Of a stretch of DNA of 9,058 nucleotides, positions 1 through 6,631 are shown piece by piece. This stretch comes from Spirochaetaceae bacterium (GTDB taxonomy: Bacteria > Spirochaetota > Spirochaetia > Sphaerochaetales > Sphaerochaetaceae), in NCBI GenBank assembly GCA_016649775.1, contig JAENWY010000083.1, positions 1-9,058 of the forward strand. The letters run 5' to 3'. Under the pieces are notes generated by a model that searched no databases, was not told where the DNA came from, and saw only the letters and a list, made by a program, of their open reading frames with translations. The position numbers and the translations under genes are program-made. Position 1 is the first letter of the stretch. Each line of letters starts with the position of its first letter.

Positions 1-2
1 AA

Positions 3-37
3 TAAAAAAAAAGAGCCTAGAATATTCCATCTAAGCT
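3..37 (-). terminator. Intrinsic terminator of the acyl-CoA ligase gene
   Basis: Read on the minus strand, an 8-bp stem AGCTTAGA / TCTAGGCT (one G-U pair) closes an 8-nt loop and is followed by C and then a run of at least nine T. It lies about 27 nt after the TAG stop of the acyl-CoA ligase gene. Stem plus U-tract is the classical Rho-independent arrangement. Confidence 0.8.
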
Positions 38-63
38 TTCTAAAATAATTTTATAATTACGAT

Positions 64-1968
64 CTATAGTGCATAAAAAGAATTAATTTCCTTATTATAT
101 ATTTTTTCAATTTCAAATCTTTTTAATTCTTGTTTAGCACTTAATTCTAAGCCCATTTCAAAAGGCTTGTCCAAAAGTATAAACTTATTTATTAGTTCAT
201 GTGGTTTAAAACCAAATTTAATATTTATCTTTTCATTTATTTTATCTTGAATTAGTTTATAAATAGCTTCTTTATCAAGGTCTAATTGAATGTTATCATG
301 TAAAGTTAAAATATATTCTTTTATAGCTGCCATATTTGGAACAATCAAAGCAGAAATGTATTTTCTATCCTGACCAATTACTATAGCACTAGCAATTAAT
401 TCAACTTCACTTAATTTTTCTTCTATTGGTAAAGGTTCAAGGTTCTCACCTCCAGCTAAGACAATTGTATCTTTAGCTCTACCAACAATTGAAAGATATC
501 CACGGTTTGATTCAATTACAAGATCACCTGTATTCATCCAACCATCAGCTGATAATACTTTTCTAGTAGCCTCTTCATTATTGTAATAGCCTCTCATAAC
601 CTGTCTACCACGAACCTTAAGAATACCTTTAGCTCCCTTTTCAACAACATTATCAAACTCATCTACTATTTTAATTTCAGTATCTTGACAGATATTAACT
701 ACCCCTAAAACAGGCTTTGTTGAATCTCTTACACCAATAATTGGAGAAGTTTCAGTCATTCCATAACCATCCAAAAGTTGAATTCCTATAGCATTAAAGA
801 AAACATCTACGCCTTTAGGCATTGAACCACCACCAGATATACCACTAATAAAGTTTGGTCCTAAAGTTTTTTTTACATTTTTAAATACAAGCTTTTGGCC
901 TAATCTATACATAGGATATCTTAATAAAACAGAAGGTATTCCTGATAAATATTCTAACAATCTAGGTGTGCTATTTTTATAACGAGGAAGTAACCCTTTA
1001 ACTTTATTATTACCTTTTTGATATTTTTTGGCATTTCCAACAAAGAAATTCCCCATCATTTTTTTTAGGCCACTTTCATTAGAAATTTTCTTAGCAATAC
1101 CCTGGTAAATAACCTGCCAAATTCTGGGAACTGAAGGGAACCAATGCGGATTAACTTTTTGTAAATCATCAAACATTATTCTTCCTATCGGTTTACTATA
1201 ACAAATAGAGTTAGCATTATAGAGGGCTGTATAATTTACAGCTCTTTCAAAGGAATGCCATATAGGCAATACGGATAACCATCTTTGTCCTGGCTTCAAA
1301 TCCTTTTTAATGAACAGACCAACTCTTTCGACTTCAAAGATCATATTATCTTGAGTTAACATAACACCCTTACAATCACCAGTTGTACCACTTGTAAAAA
1401 TGATAGTACACAATTCGTCACTAGTACCCTTCTCAACTTCAGCTATAATACTGTCTTTTGCAGATGAATCTGTTTTTATCATTTCTTTACCCATCTCAAG
1501 CAAAGAATCAAAACTATATATATTAATAGTTCCATCAGAATTATCAAATTGACAATTTTCCATTACAATAATAATTTTTAAAGATTTAATTTGTGATTTT
1601 AAAGATAATATTTTTTTTAAGAATTTTTCATTTTGAACAAAACATATTTCAGTTTTTACATCCTTTAAAATTTGAACTAATTCATTATCTGTTGCCTCAG
1701 AACCTCTAGGAACATCAACTGCCCCTAAAAATTGAAGAGCTAAATCTGTTAATAACCATTTTCCACAGTTATCAGATATAATTCCAATTAATTGTTGTCT
1801 TTTAATATTTAATGTTTTTAGAGCTACTGCTAAAGCAAATACCTCAGATTCAAGTGTTCTATATGTTTTTGAAATAAATATTCCTTTTTTGTCTTTTTCC
1901 ATTTGAACATCTAATTCAGGATACTGAGAAGTTCTCTCTCTATACATTTGTGCAATTGTGTGTACCAT
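64..1968 (-). CDS. Long-chain fatty-acid-CoA ligase (AMP-forming acyl-CoA synthetase)
   Basis: Activates a fatty acid with ATP to acyl-AMP and transfers it to CoA (EC 6.2.1.3 type), feeding phospholipid synthesis or acyl remodelling; expected to be cytosolic or peripheral to the membrane. The ANL-superfamily motifs appear in order (634-aa numbering): FTSGTTGDCKG near 191-201 (ATP loop), LPIWHSFER near 234-242, GYGMTET at 401-407, TGD at 480-482, GRAKD at 496-500 followed by GGENLEP, and a C-terminal LSAKQELKR near 609-617. The length matches the bacterial/spirochaete FAA1-like group. The frame is open further upstream to a TTG at 2022, but that TTG is the -35 box of a good promoter. GGAGG at 1975-1979 precedes two adjacent ATGs at 1971 and 1968; the second has the better 6-nt spacing. 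The usual proline in the ATP loop (GxPKG) is cysteine here. Acyl chain preference cannot be told from sequence. The gene appears monocistronic, with its own promoter and terminator. Confidence 0.9.
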   Translation of the reverse strand: MVHTIAQMYRERTSQYPELDVQMEKDKKGIFISKTYRTLESEVFALAVALKTLNIKRQQLIGIISDNCGKWLLTDLALQFLGAVDVPRGSEATDNELVQILKDVKTEICFVQNEKFLKKILSLKSQIKSLKIIIVMENCQFDNSDGTINIYSFDSLLEMGKEMIKTDSSAKDSIIAEVEKGTSDELCTIIFTSGTTGDCKGVMLTQDNMIFEVERVGLFIKKDLKPGQRWLSVLPIWHSFERAVNYTALYNANSICYSKPIGRIMFDDLQKVNPHWFPSVPRIWQVIYQGIAKKISNESGLKKMMGNFFVGNAKKYQKGNNKVKGLLPRYKNSTPRLLEYLSGIPSVLLRYPMYRLGQKLVFKNVKKTLGPNFISGISGGGSMPKGVDVFFNAIGIQLLDGYGMTETSPIIGVRDSTKPVLGVVNICQDTEIKIVDEFDNVVEKGAKGILKVRGRQVMRGYYNNEEATRKVLSADGWMNTGDLVIESNRGYLSIVGRAKDTIVLAGGENLEPLPIEEKLSEVELIASAIVIGQDRKYISALIVPNMAAIKEYILTLHDNIQLDLDKEAIYKLIQDKINEKINIKFGFKPHELINKFILLDKPFEMGLELSAKQELKRFEIEKIYNKEINSFYAL

Positions 1969-1974
1969 CATGGG

Positions 1975-1980
1975 CCTCCA
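1975..1980 (-). promoter_or_regulatory. Ribosome binding site of the acyl-CoA ligase gene
   Basis: Minus-strand TGGAGG sits 3 nt before the ATG at 1971 and 6 nt before the ATG at 1968. It decides against the far-upstream TTG start at 2022 and favours the second ATG. Confidence 0.8.
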
Positions 1981-1993
1981 TACTCTGACATAA

Positions 1994-2022
1994 AATATAT
2001 ATTTCTTTACACTTACTGTCAA
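1994..2022 (-). promoter_or_regulatory. Sigma-70-type promoter of the acyl-CoA ligase gene
   Basis: On the minus strand, TTGACA (2022-2017) is a perfect -35 box. After a 17-nt spacer comes TATATT (1999-1994), five of six matches to the -10 consensus. Transcription would begin near 1987, giving a leader of about 20 nt that contains the GGAGG site. A second TTGACA eight nt further upstream (2030-2025) has no matching -10 element and may be a chance or regulatory direct repeat. Confidence 0.75.
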
Positions 2023-2030
2023 TATGTCAA

Positions 2031-2286
2031 TAATAACAGATTAATGTAATTTGTCAATAAAAATAATAAATACCTAATATAAAAGAAAACAAAACTACAC
2101 TTATAATTATTTATAACAAATAAGTTATATACATTAATAGTGACAAAAAAGGGAATTAATCAAAAGCACACAAAACTCATGCTAAATATTATTATTTCAA
2201 TTTATATCTCAAAATGATAAACTATTTTCATATTTTAATCATTTTTTCATTATTAATTCTTTTTTGTTTTTAACATTTAATATACT
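2031..2286. other. AT-rich divergent intergenic spacer, no gene seen
   Basis: This spacer separates the leftward acyl-CoA ligase promoter from the rightward ilvA. It is very AT-rich and I see no open frame with coding character, no RNA gene and no strong hairpin. A loose inverted repeat, ACTTAT at 2099-2104 and ATAAGT at 2120-2125, is the only symmetry noticed. The ilvA promoter should lie here, but no -35/-10 pair stood out from the AT background. Confidence 0.6.
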
Positions 2287-3489
2287 ATGATGCTCATGAC
2301 TTTAGATAAAATATACCATGCAGCTTATACACTTAAAAACATAGCAAGAAAAACAGATCTCTTTAGAGCTCCTGTAATATTCCCAGATAATGAGGTCTTC
2401 TTAAAAACAGAAAACTTACAAGTTACTGGCTCTTTTAAATTAAGAGGAGCTTACTATAAGATTTCTCAATTATCAGATGAGCAAAAACTAAAGGGTGTTA
2501 TAGCTTGCAGTGCAGGCAACCATGCTCAAGGCGTGGCTCTAGCAGCAACTAAAAATAATATTAAATCTGTAATTTGTATACCAGAAGGTGCTCCTATTTC
2601 CAAAGTTGAAGCAACTAGAAAATATGGCGCTACAGTTGAACTTGTCAAAGGCGTTTATGATGATGCATATAACAGAGCAATTGAACTTAGAGATGAAACA
2701 GGTATGGAATTTATCCATCCTTTTAATGATGAAATGGTAATTGCAGGTCAAGGAACAATTGGCTTAGAAATATTAGAGCAACTAAGTGATGTTGACTCAG
2801 TAATTATACCAATAGGTGGTGGTGGATTAATTAGTGGTATTGCATTTGCAATAAAGTCATTAAAACCAGATTGCAAAATCTATGGTGTTCAATCTAGCGG
2901 CGCACCTAGCATGTATAATTCTTTTAAAGCAGGTAAGATTAAAACTTTAAATAATGTTTCAACTATTGCCGATGGTATTGCCGTAAAAACTCCGGGAGAT
3001 TTAACATTTGATCTTGTTATGAAGTATGTTGATGATATAGTAACAGTTAGTGATGATGAAGTAGCAACTGCAATTCTAGCAATGATGGAAAAACAAAAAT
3101 TAGTCGCAGAAGGTGCTGGAGCGGTAGCAGTTGCAGCAGCCATGTTTAATAAAGTTCCACTAAAAGGCAAAAAAACTGTATGCTTAATAAGTGGTGGGAA
3201 TATTGATGTTACAATTTTATCACGAGTCATTAGCAGAGGATTATTAAATTCAGGAAGATCTGCAAGATTTAAATTAGACTTAATGGACAAACCAGGACAG
3301 CTAGAAGAAGTTTCTAGAGTTATTGCAGCAACAGGCGGAAATGTTGTTTCTGTATACCACGATCGCTCTGGTGAAGGTAAAGATTTAAATAGTTGTACCC
3401 TTGCACTAGAAGTTGAGACTAAAGATAAAACACATATTCAATTAATAAGAGACTCTCTTATTCTAGCAGGATTTAATTTTATTGATTAA
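2287..3489 (+). CDS. ilvA: Threonine ammonia-lyase (threonine dehydratase) with C-terminal ACT domain
   Basis: PLP enzyme converting L-threonine to 2-oxobutanoate and ammonia (EC 4.3.1.19), the first step toward isoleucine or a catabolic route to propionate. The fold type II PLP core covers about residues 10-315. It contains TGSFKLRGA with the Schiff-base lysine K51, the SAGNHAQG loop near 75-82 and the phosphate-binding GGGG loop near 177-180. About 75 C-terminal residues beginning ARFKLDLMDKPGQLEEV form a single ACT domain. At 400 aa it matches the medium-length one-ACT class, not the ~510-aa two-ACT biosynthetic enzyme. This class includes catabolic enzymes, so the ilv role is inferred. 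Three ATGs are possible (2287, 2290, 2296) and none has a recognisable Shine-Dalgarno site, so the exact start is uncertain. asnS follows on the same strand after 139 nt with no clear terminator between, so read-through is possible. The ACT domain suggests allosteric control by an amino acid. Confidence 0.93.
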   Translation: MMLMTLDKIYHAAYTLKNIARKTDLFRAPVIFPDNEVFLKTENLQVTGSFKLRGAYYKISQLSDEQKLKGVIACSAGNHAQGVALAATKNNIKSVICIPEGAPISKVEATRKYGATVELVKGVYDDAYNRAIELRDETGMEFIHPFNDEMVIAGQGTIGLEILEQLSDVDSVIIPIGGGGLISGIAFAIKSLKPDCKIYGVQSSGAPSMYNSFKAGKIKTLNNVSTIADGIAVKTPGDLTFDLVMKYVDDIVTVSDDEVATAILAMMEKQKLVAEGAGAVAVAAAMFNKVPLKGKKTVCLISGGNIDVTILSRVISRGLLNSGRSARFKLDLMDKPGQLEEVSRVIAATGGNVVSVYHDRSGEGKDLNSCTLALEVETKDKTHIQLIRDSLILAGFNFID

Positions 3490-3552
3490 TTTTAGTAAAA
3501 ATATATAAAAATATAACTAGATTTGATATAAATTATAAAAAAACTTATTTAG

Positions 3553-3575
3553 AGTTCTTTATTCTTTAAAGAACT
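3553..3575 (+). promoter_or_regulatory. Inverted repeat in the asnS leader
   Basis: AGTTCTTT (3553-3560) and AAAGAACT (3568-3575) form a perfect 8-bp dyad with a 7-nt centre, ending about 54 nt before the asnS ATG. No T-run follows, so it is not a standard terminator of ilvA. It could be an operator, a leader hairpin or an mRNA-stabilising structure. No T-box features (such as the conserved T-box sequence) were recognised. Confidence 0.4.
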
Positions 3576-3616
3576 TGACCATTTATATTAAAAAAATGGA
3601 TAATAAACGCAATTTC

Positions 3617-3622
3617 AAGGAG
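3617..3622 (+). promoter_or_regulatory. Ribosome binding site of asnS
   Basis: AAGGAG lies 6 nt before the ATG at 3629. This selects that ATG over the in-frame TTG at 3575 and the ATG at 3596. Confidence 0.85.
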
Positions 3623-3628
3623 CGTAAT

Positions 3629-5020
3629 ATGAAAGAAAGAATTTCAGATTTACTTAAAAGAGCTCCGGGACCGGAAGTGGTCGCGGCAGAAGGCTGGGTG
3701 CGTACAAAACGTGACAGCAAAACCGTTTGCTTCCTTGAGTTGAACGATGGTTCTTGTCTCAAGGGATTACAAATTGTTATTGACAAATCACAACTTGATG
3801 AAAATCAACTTAGTGTACTTACTCTAATAAACACAGGTGCTTCAGTAGTTTGTAATGGACCAATTATTGTTAGTGGCGGTGGTGACCAAACTGTAGAAAT
3901 GGCAACAACAGATGTTAATCTTGTTGGAATAGCTGGAGCTAATTATCCATTACAAAAAAAGAGACATTCTATTGAATACTTAAGAGAAATAGCTCATCTA
4001 AGACCTAGGACAAATTTGATTGGTGCAATTATGCGAGTTAGAAATACTCTAGCTTTTGGAGTTCATGAATATTTCAACAAAAATGGTTTTGTTTATGTAA
4101 ACACTCCTTTAATTAGTACTAGTGATGCGGAGGGTGCTGGTGAAATGTTCCAGGTAACAACTCTTGATTTAAATAATGTACCAAAAACAGAAGAAGGTTC
4201 TGTTGATTATTCAAAAGACTTCTTTGGGAAAATTGCTAATTTGACAGTTAGTGGTCAATTAGAAGGTGAAACTTATGCTATGGCATTAAAAAACATCTAT
4301 ACTTTTGGTCCTACATTTAGAGCAGAAAATTCAAATACAAAAAGGCACCTAGCAGAGTTCTGGATGATTGAACCTGAAATGGCTTTTTGCGATATAAATC
4401 TTAACATGGAAGTTGCTGAAGACTTTTTAAAGTTTATAATTAAAAAAGCTTTAATTGAATGTGAAGAAGATATTGCTTTCTTCTCAAAATTTGTTGAAAA
4501 AGGCTTAAAAGAAAATCTAGAACATGTAGTTAATACTCCTTTTGCTCATATGACTTACACTGAAGCTATTGAAGTTTTAGAAAAGAATAATGATAGTTTT
4601 GATTATCCTGTTCATTGGGGCACCGATATTCAAACTGAGCATGAAAGGTATTTAACTGAAGTTTATTGCAAGAGTCCTGTTATCGTAACTAACTACCCTA
4701 AAGAAATTAAAGCATTCTATATGAAATTGAATGATGATAATAAAACTGTTAGAGGAATGGATGTATTAGTTCCTCGCCTTGGTGAAATTATCGGTGGTAG
4801 TGAAAGAGAATCAGATTTAGACTTATTAACAAAAAGAATGGTTGAATTAGATTTAGATCCTCAAGATTACTGGTGGTATTTAGATCTAAGAAGATTTGGT
4901 TCTGTTCCTCACTCGGGTTTTGGACTTGGTTTTGAAAGAATAGTACAATATGTTACAGGTACAGCCAACATACGTGACGTTATACCATATCCTAGAACTG
5001 TAGGAAATGCTGAATTCTAA
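3629..5020 (+). CDS. asnS: Asparaginyl-tRNA synthetase
   Basis: Class IIb aminoacyl-tRNA synthetase charging tRNA-Asn with asparagine (EC 6.1.1.22) in the cytosol. With the start at 3629 it is 463 aa, close to the usual bacterial length of about 466. An N-terminal OB-fold anticodon-binding domain (about residues 20-100, beginning GWVRTKRDSK) is followed by the catalytic core. Motif 2 is seen as FRAENSNTKRHLAEFW from about residue 230, then GGSERE near 389-394, and motif 3 as GFGLGFERI at 430-438, followed by the AsnRS-typical IRDVIPYPRT. The RAENSNT form and the C-terminal IPYPRT support AsnRS rather than AspRS. The coding DNA for residues about 11-48 is much richer in G+C (62% over 3661-3720) than the rest of the gene, suggesting a mosaic origin. 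A strong terminator closes the unit; an inverted repeat precedes it. Presence of asnS indicates direct Asn-tRNA charging, although an amidotransferase route elsewhere is not excluded. Confidence 0.96.
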   Translation: MKERISDLLKRAPGPEVVAAEGWVRTKRDSKTVCFLELNDGSCLKGLQIVIDKSQLDENQLSVLTLINTGASVVCNGPIIVSGGGDQTVEMATTDVNLVGIAGANYPLQKKRHSIEYLREIAHLRPRTNLIGAIMRVRNTLAFGVHEYFNKNGFVYVNTPLISTSDAEGAGEMFQVTTLDLNNVPKTEEGSVDYSKDFFGKIANLTVSGQLEGETYAMALKNIYTFGPTFRAENSNTKRHLAEFWMIEPEMAFCDINLNMEVAEDFLKFIIKKALIECEEDIAFFSKFVEKGLKENLEHVVNTPFAHMTYTEAIEVLEKNNDSFDYPVHWGTDIQTEHERYLTEVYCKSPVIVTNYPKEIKAFYMKLNDDNKTVRGMDVLVPRLGEIIGGSERESDLDLLTKRMVELDLDPQDYWWYLDLRRFGSVPHSGFGLGFERIVQYVTGTANIRDVIPYPRTVGNAEF

Positions 5021-5078
5021 AATAAACTTTTGCAATATATCCACTATATTTTAAAAGTATTAATTTAAATATTGTTTT

Positions 5079-5111
5079 GTAGGGAAGATTTTATCTTCCC
5101 TACTTTTATTT
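5079..5111 (+). terminator. Intrinsic terminator of asnS
   Basis: GTAGGGAAGAT and ATCTTCCCTAC form a perfect 11-bp stem with a TTT loop (5079-5103), followed by TTTTATTT. It lies 58 nt after the asnS stop. The opposite strand lacks a good U-tract, so I read it as acting on the plus strand only. Confidence 0.9.
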
Positions 5112-5277
5112 AATAAAATAATTTTTCAACAGGTTACCTCTAACCTATATTAAGGCTATCTTTCCATATATTATTAATAAATTACTTTAGTAACTATTTT
5201 GTCTATTCATTAAAGAGCTTTTGATTTTACTAAAAGTATTGAATCTTTCATATTGTTTTTTCTGGAAATCAATTCTG

Positions 5278-5814
5278 TTACTTTTGATCAAAAGACCAAA
5301 GCATTAATTGTACATTTGAATGAACGTTTACTTTTAAGAAAATATTTCTTTTATGCGTTACAACAGTTTTAGAAGAAATACCTAATTTATAAGAAATATT
5401 ATCAATACTATAGCCTTCAACTATTAATGAAAGGACTTGTTGCTCCCGCTTAGTTAGGCAAATCTTTTTCCCAAAAGATTCTTTAAATTCATTTATACTA
5501 TAACGTAGTTCTCGAAAATCACTAATTTTAATTGTTTTAAATTTTTCATCTTCAAGTAAATTCAATAATTTTAGATTTCCATCCTCAATAATATTAAGAA
5601 CAGGAAGATTACAATTTTCTCTGATAAATAGTTTTAATTCTCCAAGATAAGTAAATTTATTTGTTGAAATAATAATTATTGAATAACTTGATAAAGGAAG
5701 ACTTAAAGTAGAACTAAAACTACATCTATTATAAATTTTAGCTCTGCTCATTATTCGTCTAAGGATTTGTAACTTATCTTTTTCACTATAATATATAAAA
5801 ATATTTTCATTCAT
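5278..5814 (-). CDS. LuxR-family transcriptional regulator with degenerate receiver-like N-terminus
   Basis: Probable DNA-binding regulator of 178 aa. Residues about 119-174 form a clear LuxR/FixJ/GerE helix-turn-helix, starting LTKREQQVLSLIVEGYS, with recognition-helix region ISSKTVVTHKRNIFLKV. Residues 1-110 show alternating short beta and helix segments (IIIIS near 46-50, PVLNII near 71-76) like a response-regulator receiver. I see no acidic pocket or phospho-acceptor aspartate in the expected place and no partner kinase nearby, so a phosphorylation-independent (pseudo-receiver) mode is inferred. The ATG at 5814 has no visible Shine-Dalgarno sequence. A short dyad ATGAA-N4-TTCAT lies 12 nt upstream and could be an autoregulatory site. 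It lies 54 nt downstream of the DUF188 gene on the same strand and may be co-transcribed with it. No convincing terminator follows. Target genes are unknown. Confidence 0.82.
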   Translation of the reverse strand: MNENIFIYYSEKDKLQILRRIMSRAKIYNRCSFSSTLSLPLSSYSIIIISTNKFTYLGELKLFIRENCNLPVLNIIEDGNLKLLNLLEDEKFKTIKISDFRELRYSINEFKESFGKKICLTKREQQVLSLIVEGYSIDNISYKLGISSKTVVTHKRNIFLKVNVHSNVQLMLWSFDQK

Positions 5815-5825
5815 ACTAATAATAG

Positions 5826-5839
5826 ATGAACAGATTCAT
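5826..5839 (-). promoter_or_regulatory. Short dyad upstream of the luxR-type gene
   Basis: ATGAA and TTCAT separated by four bases (CAGA on the plus strand), ending 12 nt from the regulator's ATG. The position suits an operator or translational element, but five-base arms occur easily by chance in AT-rich DNA. Confidence 0.2.
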
Positions 5840-5868
5840 TTTTTGCATTAAACATTATTTTTATAAGT

Positions 5869-6408
5869 CTAATTTTCTCTCATTTTCTTATCTAAAGTAC
5901 TAGAAAATGCATCTGCAAATGCTTTTATATCTTTATCTTTCATACTACTATTTTTTTCCAAATTAACTCCATAACTTCTTAATTCGGTCATTGAATTTCT
6001 TAAAGATAATCTTGTTTTAATATTATTTTCTGTAAATATTGAGCCTCGGTCATCTAGAACAATTACACCTTTTTCTACAAGACGATCAGAAAGGGGAATA
6101 TCATGAGTTATTGACAAATCCCCTTCTTCCGCTAATTCTACTAATTTATCATCAGCACTATTTTCACCTGTTTCTACCACTATCTGTTCAATAGGAGATT
6201 TAATTTTATTTAACTCTTCTTTTTCACTTATGCCTATTTCTTTAGCTATGTTTCTGAGTAAAGCAGTATGTTTGTTGTATGCAGATTCTATATCCTTTAA
6301 ATATCTATCGCTTACAAAGGTTATATTTAAATTTCTTTTAATTGCTGCTTTTATGACTATCGCTCTAATTTGTTTTGGTAGAGAATCTGCATCTACTAAT
6401 ACCTTCAT
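5869..6408 (-). CDS. YaiI/YqxD family (DUF188) PIN-like protein
   Basis: Member of the UPF0178/DUF188 family, a PIN-like fold whose biochemical function is not established; a metal-dependent nuclease activity is only suggested by the fold. The start MKVLVDADSLP carries the family's hallmark D6-x-D8. Later come SADDKLVELAEEGDLSITHD (residues 84-103), equivalent to the family's ADD...GD...T.D acidic region, then GVIVLDDRG and TENNI near 114-130. At 179 aa it is longer than the usual ~150. Extra residues about 37-72 lie between the first strand-helix unit and the ADD motif. The ATG at 6408 is preceded by AAAGAGG with a rather long 11-nt spacer. It is the first gene of a minus-strand pair with the LuxR-type regulator. 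No pathway link between the two is evident. Confidence 0.85.
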   Translation of the reverse strand: MKVLVDADSLPKQIRAIVIKAAIKRNLNITFVSDRYLKDIESAYNKHTALLRNIAKEIGISEKEELNKIKSPIEQIVVETGENSADDKLVELAEEGDLSITHDIPLSDRLVEKGVIVLDDRGSIFTENNIKTRLSLRNSMTELRSYGVNLEKNSSMKDKDIKAFADAFSSTLDKKMREN

Positions 6409-6480
6409 TTATTTATTTACCTCTTTACTGTATATAATATTCATATCTATTAATTTTAATAAAAAATATTATTATTTAAC

Positions 6481-6495
6481 TATTGTACAACAATA
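6481..6495. promoter_or_regulatory. Dyad TATTG-TACAA-CAATA between DUF188 gene and pfp
   Basis: Five-base inverted arms around TACAA, lying in the divergent spacer between the minus-strand DUF188 gene and pfp. It is a possible operator, with no known matching regulator. Confidence 0.25.
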
Positions 6496-6540
6496 TATAG
6501 AAAAAAAGTAAGTACCGTTAGAAGTCTTTAGTTATTTCAC

Positions 6541-6570
6541 TTGAAATTTTACCTGTAAAAAAGGTACATT
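6541..6570 (+). promoter_or_regulatory. Candidate pfp promoter with dyad in its spacer
   Basis: TTGAAA (6541-6546, five of six to the -35 consensus), 18-nt spacer, TACATT (6565-6570, four of six to the -10 consensus). The spacer holds the inverted repeat TTTTAC-CT-GTAAAA (6547-6560). Transcription would start near 6577, about 55 nt before the pfp ATG. This is moderate evidence only, because AT-rich DNA gives many such matches. Confidence 0.35.
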
Positions 6571-6618
6571 TAAACAGTAGAAACTATGGGTGTTTCTCAA
6601 AATATTACTATTATACAT

Positions 6619-6622
6619 GGAG
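6619..6622 (+). promoter_or_regulatory. Ribosome binding site choosing the pfp start
   Basis: GGAG, 9 nt before the ATG at 6632. The upstream in-frame ATG at 6617 overlaps this site and has no Shine-Dalgarno sequence of its own, so 6632 is preferred. Confidence 0.6.
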
Positions 6623-6631
6623 TCTAAAATT

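Noticed and set aside
1972..2022. N-terminal extension of the acyl-CoA ligase from a TTG at 2022
   Set aside because: The TTG is the first three bases of the TTGACA -35 box, and the promoter's -10 box lies inside the extension; GGAGG precedes the internal ATGs.
2889..3290. Minus-strand 133-codon frame inside ilvA
   Set aside because: It is antisense to the conserved PLP and ACT-domain coding sequence of ilvA, with no ribosome site or recognisable motif.
5131..5146. AGGTTA-CCTC-TAACCT hairpin as terminator of the luxR-type gene
   Set aside because: The stem is only 6 bp and neither strand has a following U-tract; it lies over 130 nt from the stop.
5281..5294. Perfect 14-base palindrome CTTTTGATCAAAAG
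   Set aside because: It encodes the last residues of the LuxR-type protein (FDQK) and has no loop or T-run, so it is probably a coincidence of codons.
6230..6511. Plus-strand 93-codon frame opposite the DUF188 gene
   Set aside because: It overlaps most of the 5' half of the DUF188 gene, which has clear family motifs; the plus-strand translation resembles no known protein and reads as an antisense shadow.
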